Assembly: GCA_963281255.1 (NCBI GenBank)
Contig: OY725488.1
Location: forward strand, 12,467,197-12,531,196
Direction: 5' to 3'
DNA from: Aphrocallistes beatrix
Lineage: Eukaryota > Porifera > Hexactinellida > Sceptrulophora > Aphrocallistidae
Length of the DNA stretch: 64,000 nt
Below, one piece after another: positions 41,195-52,745 of the stretch. The notes under the pieces were generated by a model. That model did no database searches. It was not told the DNA's origin and saw only the letters and a program-made list of their open reading frames with translations. Positions within the stretch are counted from its first letter, which is position 1; every line of letters begins with the position of its first letter. Made by a program: the position numbers and the translations under genes.

Positions 41195-41426
41195 TGTAAT
41201 ATATTTGGGTAGAAAGCAATTCAAACTGTATTTAGTTTTCTAAGTGCTTGTAATGGAATCACCAGATTAAGATAAGCATACAATATGTCACAAGCGATAG
41301 CTTGCCCTATAAATATGTAAGTAGAGTCAGTGAAGTCCTATTATGACTAACACCATGGGTGGTACTAAGCTACGGAAACCACGCAGGTAGTGATGAGGTA
41401 TAACACTACTGTCTAAAGTCTCTACA
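41195..41426 (-). repeat. 5' LTR of the gypsy element
   Basis: 232 bp, identical to the other LTR and to the solo LTR in copy A. Contains a TATTTATAG stretch on the minus strand that could serve as a promoter element. Confidence 0.92.
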
Positions 41427-42823
41427 AAAAGCATCCTTGAAAACATATCAAAAGTCCAAGTTTCGGAGGACAAATTTTTGACCCCCGAAAATCCTATTCT
41501 TGATACAATTCTCTTTGGAATTGTTTAGAATTGGTGATATTAACTAATTAGAGATATTCTAGACAAGTACAATGTCAAGTACGCTCAATATATACATAGA
41601 AGAAAAGATTTTCCAAATCTGACAATCCGTTCAAAAGTTATAACAAAATGATTCAGCAGTACGGACGAAAGTTTCCCATTTAGCGGTGCGCTGAAATATC
41701 ATAACTTCCTATAACTGTTAGAGCAAAGCTTTAGTGATTAAAAACTGCAGGAGAAGCAGTTTCCTATACCTTGATAATACTGTATTTAGAGCTAAAACCT
41801 ATGGATTATGAGATAACCCTTGCCTAAAGCAGAAAATCGCCGAAATTAGGGGGGATTTTTTTACTTTCTAAACTGCAGTCTATGCTGCTATGTCGAAATA
41901 TTGCAAGCAACTTTTTTACATATTGTGTGTTGAATTATTCCACGCGGATTTGTTTGCAATGTGTATGATGACTTTACTGGCGACTTTAAGCTTAGCTCCA
42001 ACTGTTATAGTTTTAAAGTTATGATATTTCAGCGCACCGCAAAATGGGAAAATTTCGTCTGTACTGCGTAATCATTTGGTTATTACTTTTGAACGGATTG
42101 TCAGATTTGGAAAATCTTTTCTTCTATGTATATATTGAGCGTACTTGAAATTTTACTTGCATAGAATATCTCTAATTAGTTAATATCACCAATTCTAAAC
42201 AATTCCAAAGAGTATTGTATCAAGAATCGGATTTTCGGACATCGGGGGTCAAAAATTTGTCTTCCGAAACTTGGACTTTTGATATGTTTACAAGGATACT
42301 TTTGAATAACTTCACTGTTATTTTGGTCTTCTTCGGATTTTTTTGTTTTTTAATGTATTTTTTTGATTGATCCTGGACTATATATTTTGTGTTGAATCTT
42401 ACCTCTCTCGTAACTTCACAGCAGCCAATCAGCTGTCTCCTCGCATGCCTGCGCCATACAACAGTCTCACCCGGAACCAAGAAAGATCTAGTAATAGCTA
42501 TATGCAAATTGATAGGCCGCATCAAGAGAATCTTCTCAGATCGGAAGAGGTGTGTTCAACGAATTTTAGTGCCGCTCCTAGCATAGGAGATGTCTTAGTC
42601 ATGGTCAGCGTCGAACGTATGTACATCCGTTTAGTCGCTCCTGGAAATTCTATTGGACCAAATTGCACCAAATTTTGACCATATATTTGTTTTATGTTGG
42701 AGTATTGAACCTGGGTGCAATTTCTGAAAAGATTTCACACCTTTTCACAAAATGTCTCAAAATATATTAGCCAAACAGAATCCAGGGATTTATCATTACA
42801 GTTGGCTCTGATTTTATTGATTA

Positions 42824-42902
42824 ACAAGCGCGCTTCGCTTGCTTGCGCGGCGCGGCTTGCGGACACTTTGTGTCCGCAGAGTCGCCCTGCGGGCGCCTGG
42901 AG
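42824..42902. repeat. Isolated GC-rich hairpin head (copy B)
   Basis: Counterpart of 16011-16089, apparently unchanged. Confidence 0.6.
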
Positions 42903-42946
42903 TTACTCAATCTAAACTATTTTTGGATTTTTTTCCTTTATATATA

Positions 42947-43134
42947 CAGTCGACTCCGCTTAATAGGGCCACTGTTTAATCGGGTCAGCCGCTTAATCGG
43001 GCCACTTTTGGTAGGACCGGAATAGCTCTCACACATAGAAGCTAATACAAAATATTTTCGGTTAATAGGGTTCTCCGCTTAATCAGGCCAAAATGTCCTC
43101 TGACCGATGTGGCCCTATTAAGCGGAGTCGACTG
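42947..43134. mobile_element. Pogo-like MITE, family 1 (copy B)
   Basis: Counterpart of 16134-16321, TA-flanked, both ends matching the family consensus. Confidence 0.75.
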
Positions 43135-44753
43135 TATATTGTAAACAAAGGTCAACGAATAACTTTTCATATGGATCCGAAAATATGATATTCGAAATCT
43201 ACACTCCTGAAAACCCCATGTCAACCGTTGGAAGCTAGTTTAACTAGATAAACTAGATAAAAATCCCTTCACAGACGGGATGGAGTGTGCTTCCCACATA
43301 ATTTGAGAATATACTACGTGTGAAATGTTGCGCTGTGAGTCACTGTATGCCGATTTGAGATTTTCAAACAATGTTTTGCTGTTTGTTTACTTGTTTGTTC
43401 AGAGCTGCAGCAGCACGTTTCCTGCTTGTGTCTCGCCAGTTCCAGGACCAACCTTAGAAGGAGACTCCAGCTCAGATGAAGATCTAGCTCGCCCTCAGCC
43501 CAGCCGGAAAATATCTCAGGTCAGTGATTGGTCCAATTCATATTCAGATGAGACTGGTGGTGGGATTTGTTTGTGCTTACAGATCACTCCGAACAACGCA
43601 GCAGCTAATCAAGATCCAATACGTCTCTCTCTCCCCGTCAAATCTAAAGCTAGCTCTTCTCAGCCAATCGGAAGCAGTTATGTGAACGTGGAGAGACGAC
43701 AACTCAGTCAATCACATTCCAACAACTTCCAAGACCTTATACAATCTGGAACTGAAAGCGAGTATTTATAGTAACTTTTTCCTAAACTGGAACTATCTTT
43801 TTGTTCCTCAAAGTCAGTGCTTATTCCGCATAAGTCCTAACAGTAGCTAGCGGATTTTGGACTAGGGATGCTCATTCTAATGATAACTGAGTTGTTTTTA
43901 GATTCGAGGAGACTGTCTCTGGATGCGAATGAGGGAACTTCTGCTAATTACATGAACGTCAATAGACAGGATGCAACCAATCAGCAATCCGAGTACTATA
44001 ACGTCTCTCGCGTAAGTTCAGTACTGTTCTAAACTTTAAGAAATCCTCCTCACTGTGGAGATGGAAACTGCATCTTTGAAACATGAATTCCAATTTAATC
44101 ATAAACAAGTAAGCGGAGGAATACCTGATTGAATTGAAAGTAGAAGGGGTTTTGATAACCTTTATTATCGACCTTTGAGTTAAATGTAGCTTTCGTGGTT
44201 CAATAGGCGTCGAGTTATTTTCAAAAGAATAAAATCACAAAATACAGCATGATCATGTTGATTCAACGAAGACATATTCTATCCCCGACGGAGGAAATAT
44301 GTACAAGTTCTTCCAGTTAGTACGAATTCCAGATAATACCAGAAATTTCGACGGCCCCGTGTTTGAATTATCGAAGTTCTACTCTAGTTGAAAGTCGGAG
44401 CGTTTGAGATGCAGATCAATGTTGCCTTATCACGACGAACAAAGCTCTTAGATTTGACCATTTTCATGAACTTTATATTTTTGGCATAATCATGACAAAA
44501 TCTCCTTACTTTTTGGCATGAACATGGCAATGACTTCTTTGATTTGACATGACATTTGATGGTATGTGGCATTTACTAAGCAGTTCATCTGGCAACACTG
44601 GTGCAGATCTAGATATATAGACACATCTTCACTGAAGATTTCAAGTCTTATATTCTTAAACTAAGATTAAGAGCGTCATCACGGCAGTGCGGAATGCCAC
44701 GGATAATCAGCACTCATTTCATTAGTGGCCCTTCTATTCAATGCTAATTATAT

Positions 44754-45120
44754 CAGGGTTGCCGTGGGAATGGGAATCTCCATGGGAATCCCCATACCTA
44801 TGGGATGGGAATGGAAATGATTTTTTACCTCGTGGGGATTCCCATAGGATTCCTATGGGGATCCCCCAGGGTTCCCGTGGGAATAGAATTTCCAAACCCA
44901 TTCCCATCTCATTCCCACAAGATATCAGTGTAATACTCACAAAAACCACTGAAAACCCCCGCAAAAACCCACAGAAACCAGAACCCACATGTGAAAATAC
45001 TCATAGGGTTAAAGTCATTCACATTCCCATCTCATATGGAATCTGTGGGTTTTCCCATGGGAATACCCACAGGAATTCTATTGGAATGGGAATTGAAATT
45101 TCATCCCCACGGCAACCCTG
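44754..45120. mobile_element. hAT-like MITE (copy B), 39-bp deletion
   Basis: Same insertion as 17941-18346 with the same AATTATAT target duplication, so it predates the split of the two copies. One internal stretch of GGGAAT-type modules (39 bp) is missing. Confidence 0.75.
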
Positions 45121-46053
45121 AATTATATGGTATCACATTCGAAATCATTTATAAATAATCTTAAACACTTTCAAAGCAGTTATGAGTTCCTCCTTAGGAA
45201 ACATCTCAGAAGTCAGGGAACAGTTCAGATTTCAAGTTCTCTCTCGGGTCTCAGCAAATGGCAGACTCTGATATGAGTTTAGGTTTCCATTTCTCTGATC
45301 AGAATCCTGACCAACCAAATGATTTGGAATATGGAGAAGTGCATTTGCACCCTACTTCCCTTCCAAACCCATCTCCCGGTCTGTACGTCAACACTCAGAT
45401 TCAGCAATCTTCTTACGTCAATGTCTCCGGTTAGTGAGATAGTGGAGAGTTAATTGATAGAGACATCCTGTCTCCCAGATTTGCCGTGGGAATAGAAATC
45501 TGTGGGAGTTCCTATGGGAAAACTTACAGATTTCAATATGGGATGTGAATGGGAATTACTTTAAGACTCTGATTTCGAGGTTACTTCACTAAGGATGCTT
45601 GTATCATTGATTTTCGTATTAGCCTCCATTCAGTTAAAATATCATAAATATTTGCTTGTAGCGAGCGGGAATTCCAATAAAGTAGAAGAAGCCATTTATG
45701 CCATTGAACCAGACCTGAAAGAAAGCCATCAACCGATGAAGATCTCTACCATGCCAACCAGCCCTCCCAGTTACTTGGATACGTCTCGACGACTTTGCAA
45801 CGCAGAGCCTGGGAAAGTAAGCAACACGATAAAACTGAACCCTCGCTCTACTCACACTCAGCAAGTCCACTCCGAGTACAGCTATCTGAGCGACATCCTC
45901 TCCGGCGGTAGTCCCCCTGAACTGCCACGAGCTTACGAGTCTATGCGAGGACAGATCAAACAGGAAAAGTGAAATGTTTGTGTATATTTTGTTGTTAATC
46001 TGAACGGAGAATTATTAATTTGTACATTTGAGATGTTTGTGCCTATTTTATCT

Positions 46054-46059
46054 ATTAAA
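46054..46059 (+). terminator. Polyadenylation signal ATTAAA (copy B)
   Basis: Same position relative to the stop codon as in copy A. Confidence 0.45.
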
Positions 46060-46832
46060 TTTTGTCCATTTTAAAACAAATCCATGCGAACGACCAATTT
46101 ATCTTCTTTCTACTCAACCAATCAGATTTCATGTTTGGAGATATATCTTGTTTATAGTGTGAAGTTGGGTATAATCCTTATTTTGAAAACCCAGACAAAA
46201 TTTCCATGTTTTATATATACGGAAGCAGGTGACTGAAATTCTCAATCAAATATCAGTACTAAGCTTTTGAGAGAAGAAATTGATCTTAGCAATGCTATCA
46301 GTCAGCACAGTTCAGTGCTCCATCAACACGACGGAGCGAGACAAGAGTGAGACTTTACAGAGAATGTTGAGAGTTGAAATGAAGCATCAAACAACATTCA
46401 GAATCAGAAATGAGTTTGTAGGACAGTTTCAAGCTGAGTGAGAATCTCAAATCAGTGAAAGAGCTATGCTGCAATGCTCCAGGACATCTCAGACTCAGAA
46501 CGACGACCTATTTATAACTCAGAAACTGCCTCGTAGCAGCGAGGAAGTGACGAGACTCTAAGCAATGTTAAGTTCTCCTCCAAACTCAGATACTCTATTA
46601 GCAGCAACCAAATTCAGTTATGATGTAAAATAATTCGAAGGAGAAAATAATAATTGAATTTGGGTAGGTTTAGTTCTATAAAGCGAATGATATTACGAGT
46701 ATACGTAAGCTAATTTAGTGGACAGAATCGATAATGTTATCGCAATTAGAGATACTAATAAATGTGTTCTAAATATGATATAGGGGAAATAGTAAACAAT
46801 AACAAAGTAGTTCAAAAATAAACAAACGAATT

Positions 46833-49800
46833 CTATTTAAGACCATCGTGAATTACAAAGTACAGATCAACTGTCTGTTTGAGAATAGTGACAGGAACAG
46901 GATTAGGTTCAGAGAGGTTATTTCCAGACATGACAAGTCTATTAAACTGTTTAAGGGTTGGAATGAGGTTAGTGAGATAGACACAAGAGTCAGAATTCAG
47001 ATTACAATTCTGCACGTGTAAACATCTAATGTTAGGATGATACAGCAGTCCTCTACAAAGACACAACATACCAGAATCAGATAGTGGAACTCTTTCTAGA
47101 TACAAATAGAGTAAACATCTGAGTTGACTCACTGCTGTACCCAATAGAATCACGTCATCTTGTAGTAGGTTAGTGTAGTATAGCTGAATCTCCACTAAAC
47201 CAGTACAGGAGAGTAAAGATAGAAATACTTCTTCACAGCTGTTTCCAATTCTGTGCAAATAATGTGTAACCTCAACCCTCTGAGTGTGTGTATGCTAGTA
47301 TCAAGCAGTTGTATGAGATGTTCCTGATGTCTGGAGTCTGTAGGTTCTTCTTCAGGATATAGTTGTAGGTATTTGAGGTTGGAGAGACTGCTGATACGAG
47401 GTAGCAGTGAGTATGGATCTGTTGATGTTATCTCCTGTAGGTTGGAGAGTCGAGGTAAGACAGTTTCTAACAGCTGCATAGATTTAGTCGGAATATTATA
47501 GAGGTGTAAACCTGTCAGCTGTGTAGTGTTACTGAGACGTGGAAGCAAAGTCTCGTACTCACTGGGGGTATTAGAGGAATTGGGATCAATGTAAAGGTCA
47601 TCAGTAGAATTGAGCTGATTAGTTAACTGCTGCATACACTGAGGTGTGAAATCAGTCATAAATAAACACAAACTTGAGAATGGTTTGAAGACAGAATCGA
47701 GTGACACATTATCAGCTGATTCAGTGTTAGTGAGGTAACACCAGTAAAGTTCTAAACTAATCTTAGTGTCTGATGGTAGCTGACACTCTCGGATGACTTC
47801 ACTGAAAGCTGTTAGAGTAGAATAGTCTTGTTCATATAACTTCACAGCTAAACAGGAGAGAGTGCAGGAAGTCAGTTGAGTCAGCAATGCTCTGAATTGA
47901 GGTATCCTGACATACTTTGAGTTAGAATAGATGAGCTGTACAGAGTGTAGGAGGTGTAAGGACTTCACAAAACATTCCCACTCATTGGGAGCAGTGGCGC
48001 TATTGAAATAGAAGAATAGCGACTGAGGTAGAAATGTTCTGAAACAAGGAAAGGTGTCGTTATTCGAATCGGAGTTGGAGTCAAATAGCAATGCAGACAA
48101 ATTCAGAAATTTCTCTGTAAATTCTGTCCAACCCATAACAGAATCCATCCCAGATTGCATAAGATCACACAATTGAAAACACATCGGCATATTCGTCATA
48201 GCAACGGGAGCGTTGGGATGGTATTTGTACAAGATGTACATGACACGGAGACAAGAGTCAGACAACAGACCGCAGAGGAATCGCACCATCATACGAAACA
48301 AGTTAAAGTTGTCGCTGGAATTCACGATGTAGCGGACACTGGCACACTGATCCCCCCACGAGCACTCACTCAGCCAGAACGCACCAATGAACTCTTGCAT
48401 GGTCAGATGTGCAAAAGACCACACCTTCGTCACAACACCCATGCTGTCCTTCTGCAGGTGCTCTAGCACCAGACCGAGACACTGACACTCTCTCAACTCC
48501 TTGTCCACGTGGAGAGTCACACTTGCGGAGGAGGTCAGTTTATGGAAGTACAGTCCCTGGTACGCTATCTCTCCGATGCTGCGAAGACACACTACCACAT
48601 CCGGATGCATCAGGGAGAGAGTGGGGCTCTTCTTGCCCATCATTGGAAGTCCCATGCGGTACAGCTGTCGACGGATTAGGTACACGCTGAGTTGGGTGTA
48701 GAGTTGAGTGAGGGTTTGAGCGCTCACTTTGTCCAAATCTCGGACGAGACTGGCGAAGAGAGAGGCATTGACTGGCACCAGTGACAGCTGATCGATCTCG
48801 TCGTGGAGGTAGAGCAGTCTCTTCCACTCATTCATCTTATCCTCTCCTTCATTCTCCAGCTGCTTTTGGAAGTAGAGGTCTCTGTTCTCAGGCGAGAACC
48901 CCAGCACATGGAAGAATCGATCGATGCGGAGTGAGTGTGCGGTGGAGATGTCGAAATAGGCACCCGGTCTGCTGGTCAGGAGGATGGTGCAGTGGGTGAG
49001 GGTGCGGCGAGTTAGGAAGAGGAAGAGAAGTGTCTTTTGGAAGGGAACTTCTCTTACGAACTCGTCCATGCTGTCCAGTATGAGCAGCAAATCCTGTCCG
49101 TCTGATTCGACGAGGTGCTGCGCGAGATCAGATGTCCAGCTGGGACCGACTGGCATTCCCAAGCAGAGCCACTGTTGAATGAATTCTGAGGTGATCGGAA
49201 GTTTGGAATCAATGCGGGAGGTTTCCATTTCGTGCCAGTCAGGAGTTCGACAAGGAATGGGTATTGAGTAAACGAACTTGGATACCCGTCCTTCACTGAA
49301 CTTTAAAGCTGTCATGTGGCATAAGAAGGTTTTGCCACTTCCAGGGTTGCCTATTACGCACCAGATTTCTGCCTGTGAAGGGTCGTAGTTTTTCATTTCT
49401 TCTGTGAAGTCGACAGGTTCAATTTCTACTTCCCTATTTGAGATCTTTCTGAGGAAGGCGATCTCATTGTAAGTGGTCTCTTCCTCCAAATTAATCACTT
49501 CTGGTTTTTTCTTGATTATGACTAGTGGGACGTAGACGGATTCTAGGTCAACAAGATCTCTATCATCCAACCCCTGTTTCACTTGCTTGTTCTGAGTTTT
49601 GATGTAATGTCTCAGGCTTCTCTCCCACTCAACTAAGTCTTTGGCTTGCGTGTCGACTTCTTTTCTCAGTTTCTTGATGAACTGGTTGTCTGACATGTTC
49701 CTGAATAAGAATTTATGCTCGGCGATCTTTTTTGCCAAATCTTTCCTCTTTAGATCTCGCATCAAAGCTATAAGTTTGTCTAAGTTAGCTGTGAATTTGT

Positions 49801-50209
49801 TGGCTCTTATTAATCTTTCCATTTTGGTTTCAAATTGTAATTTGGCGTCTATGTCCATGAGCAACCACTCTTGTCTCTGAATTTCAGATTTCAAAAGGTT
49901 CACAAGGGATTTCAAGGAAAGATCTTTTTCTAAGAATCGATCTTTCTTGACTGGATGTTCAGTGGATAGCCATGGTAGCTTCCTCGCTAATGGAACCAAA
50001 TCTGCTCTCCCGATGGAGGCAAGGGCTTGATCGAATAAGTAGGAATTGTGTCCTTCCCAACGTTTCAGTTCGAAGAATAATTCGAATCCTTCCGTGACAT
50101 TCTCAAACATTCCAGATGGAGGATTGAGATGTTGTATGAGGTATTTGATGTCATTGGCAGTCAATTCTGCTGTTAGTTCAACTTTACCTTGAACTTCGTT
50201 TGAATCCAT
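46833..50209 (-). CDS. NLR immune receptor: DED-like, NACHT, LRR (copy B, main frame open)
   Basis: A 1004-codon frame runs 50209-47195. Residues about 20-85 look like a death-fold domain, most like a DED (ELFFELKRWEG, then GRADL fitting RxDL). A helical linker follows to about 275. The NACHT ATPase has Walker A GNPGSGKT (287-294), Walker B LLLILDSMDE (374-383), sensor TSRPGA (412-417), and the NLR-type FAHLTMQEFIGAFWL (599-613). Leucine-rich repeats fill about 690-1004. The frame stops after SPVLV, but LRR-like coding continues in another frame at 47258-46833 (141 codons, LSDSGMLCLCRGL, IRCLHVQNCNLNS), so the natural C-terminus probably includes it through a frameshift or an unseen intron. 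NLRs are cytosolic sensors that oligomerise on ligand binding; a DED would recruit caspase-8-like or FADD-like partners (inference). Confidence 0.85.
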
Positions 50210-51663
50210 TTTAAGTAAATCTAAGGTGAATAATAATAAAATAAAGCAAATTGCATTGTATAGAATAGTATGGTACAGTAGAACGTCAGTTATCTGAACG
50301 CGATGGAATTAAAAGGGATTCAGGTTAGTGAAATGTTCGAATAACTGAATTGGAGCTCAGAAAGTCACTTGCTATAGTAAGTATCATTTATGTTGAACCG
50401 AGAATAAATTATTTAACAGACTATGTTAAAAGTGGGGACCCGAACCAGGAATGTGTTGTTCTATGTATTTCTATGGAATTCAGAAACAATTAGGTTCGAT
50501 TGACAGTATGTTATGATCTTTCTTATCGGGAGTGGTTTGAAATTTGGTGTTTTTAATGCTTTCAAGGAATCGTCCCGTTGTTCAATTTGTAGCACTAATT
50601 TAAACATACTTTATCCCGCTAAATAGCACAATGTCCCACTAGATACTACTTATGTCCCATTTCTTATTGCAGAAGTTGGAATGTATGGTCACAGTAAAGT
50701 ATTTCTGATCAAATTTTCAATTCAAACATTTCCCAATAATCAGTCTGTTTTAAATATTTGGGAATTATGTCCATTAAAACCAATAAGTATACGCGATGGT
50801 GATGAAATACCTCTAGTGGCACAGGTTGATAATCTCATGCTCTGGGTTGAGCAAAATAAAAATGTAGATTCTAGTGCTATTTGTATGGAAAAGAATGAGT
50901 ACTCTTGTACAGGTGGTATATAAGGACTTTTGACAATCATGAAAAAATAGCACTTCTTTTTTTGTTAAGAACACGAGGATGCAATGACAAAATTACGTTA
51001 TTAAGACGGATCAATTAGGAATAGAATTATGTAACTTATATAGTAGTTCAACATAGATGTGTACAGCAACAATAATGGACAAACAAATATACAATAACAA
51101 TATTGACAGTATGGTACAATGTTATTCGAAATTCTCATGCATCATGGATGATGACGTCATCATCAGTTCTGATTTATTGCGAATTTCACAACGTTTTTAT
51201 TTGTTAAAAAAAAAATTGTCTCAATTGTGACTGAGAAAGAGCTCTGAAGGCTATTGATCACTCTAATTTGGTCAAATTCTTAAAAATCGTGTTTACGCAT
51301 ATTTTTGATGACGTCATCAATAAATACCGATAATGACGTCATCATTATTTTGACGAATTTTCAAAGCTGAACACATCTCTATTGACAATTCATCTCTATC
51401 AGCTCTCTAACACGAGATATTGAAACGAATATTGCTAAAAAATCGCGAAATTCTTGCACGAATAATAAAGCTAAGTAATTATTAGAAACACACTTAAATA
51501 TCTATCCACACTACCATGTCATTATTATCGGATTGGAAGTAAACAAAACAAAGATGAACTCACATTATGTGCTGATACACTCGTAAAGATGAGTTGAAAT
51601 TATTAGCTGCGATAGTTGAAGATAGTTTGAAATGTATTTAATTCTATTTCAAATCAGAGTATT
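50210..51663. other. Non-coding sequence upstream of NLR copy B
   Basis: Homologous to copy A, but clearly diverged. It contains the uninterrupted maT target (TA at 50462-50463), a pogo-like end near 50277, and CRE palindromes at 51152-51159, 51309-51316 and 51334-51341. No conserved frame. Confidence 0.5.
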
Positions 51664-52745
51664 CATAGCCTACTGTATATAAGGCCTCACAGTAACTTGC
51701 GGATTTGGGACTAGGGATGCGGAGGAAGACCGTTGAACTAATACATGAGCTGCCTTAAATCATTTATAAAGCACAATAGAGCTTAGGAATGTATTATCAG
51801 CATATATCAATATGGTGTCAAAGTACCCATATCCGTTGTTAAAAATTTGATTAGTCACCATATGGTTGCGCAATAGGTTATATTTGTGACAAATTTTGTG
51901 ATTTTCAGAGGCCGTTTAGGGGCACTTCTAAGTGTTTTTATTGTAAAGTTTTTTGCATAGAACTGAGATGTGAATGGGTTAATACGAAAAATTTGGAATT
52001 TTTTCTTGGAATGTTGGTACATTCCAGTGTTACTATGGAAACGTGTTTTGGTGAGTTGGCGTTATATCTTGAAAACTGCAATAGATACACATTCAAATGC
52101 AATTCCATTTGATAGCGAATATACTACTTCCTATTAAGTGATAATATAATTTCGACCTCTAAATTCAATAGTTTATGAGATATTCGACAAATTATCAAAT
52201 GTGACCAATATGGTACATTGTCGAATATCTCATAAACTATTGAATTTAGAGGTCGAAATTATATTATCACTTAATAGGAAGTAGTATATTCGCTATCAAA
52301 TGGAATTGCATTTGAATGTGTAGCTATTGCAGTTTTCAAGATATAACGCCAACTAACCAAAACACGTTTCCATAGTAACACTGGAATGTACCAACATTCC
52401 ATGAAAAAATTCCAAATTTTTCGTATTAACCCATTCACATCTCAGTTCTATGCAAAAAACTTTACAATAAAAACACTTAGAAGTGCCCCTAAACGGCCTC
52501 TGAAAATCACCAAAATTTGTCACAAATATAACCTATTGCGCAACCATATGGTGACTAATCAAATTTTTAACAACGGATATGGGTACTTTGACACCATATT
52601 GATATATGCTGATAATACATTCCTAAGCTCTATTGTGCTTTATAAATGATTTAAGGCAGCTCATGTATTAGTTCAACGGTCTTCCTCCGCATCCCTAGTC
52701 CCAAATCCGCAAGTTACTGTGAGGCCTTATATACAGTAGGCTATG
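51664..52745. mobile_element. 1.08-kb near-perfect fold-back (palindromic) element
   Basis: Starts CATAGCCTACTGTATATAAG and ends with its inverse ...TATACAGTAGGCTATG. Each arm is about 520 bp and almost perfectly inverted around a loop of about 27 bases near 52190-52217. GAGTATT is duplicated at 51657-51663 and 52746-52752; copy A has a single GAGTATT at 26445-26451. It has no transposase and is the same family as 12374-13522. Confidence 0.88.

Larger units (their letters stand above)
37011..41426 (-). mobile_element. Full-length Ty3/gypsy LTR retrotransposon, Mag-like
   Basis: 4416 bp. The two 232-bp LTRs (37011-37242 and 41195-41426) are identical by eye. AAAAG is duplicated at 37006-37010 and 41427-41431. 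On the minus strand the order is LTR, primer-binding site, one gag-pol frame, polypurine tract, LTR. Identical LTRs and an unbroken frame point to a young, possibly competent copy. No envelope frame is present. It sits inside the left arm of the fold-back element. Confidence 0.95.
36956..42362. mobile_element. Fold-back element (copy B), split by the gypsy insertion
   Basis: Left arm 36956-37010 plus 41432 to about 41730; right arm about 41990-42362. The right arm here keeps the stretch 'gatatgtttacaaggatacttttgaat' that copy A has lost. It is the mirror image of the LTR insertion site without the LTR. Confidence 0.7.
42422..45972 (+). pseudogene. DOK-like gene, 3' part only (copy B, no PTB exons)
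   Basis: Exons equivalent to 5-10 lie at 42422-42549, 43403-43519, 43583-43771, about 43902-44011, 45255-45429 and 45662-45972. All frames and splice sites are intact and differ from copy A by very few codons (for example Asn to Ser in exon 7 and Thr to Pro in exon 9). The five Tyr-x-Asn motifs are kept. Exons 1-4, with the PTB domain, are not in the window; the segment begins inside intron 4, next to the gap. It may be a truncated non-functional copy, the 3' half of a gene whose 5' half lies in unassembled sequence, or an allele of copy A. Confidence 0.7.

Noticed and set aside
37011-41426. Endogenous retrovirus with envelope
   Set aside because: No envelope frame or room for one; a single gag-pol frame between the LTRs is a retrotransposon.
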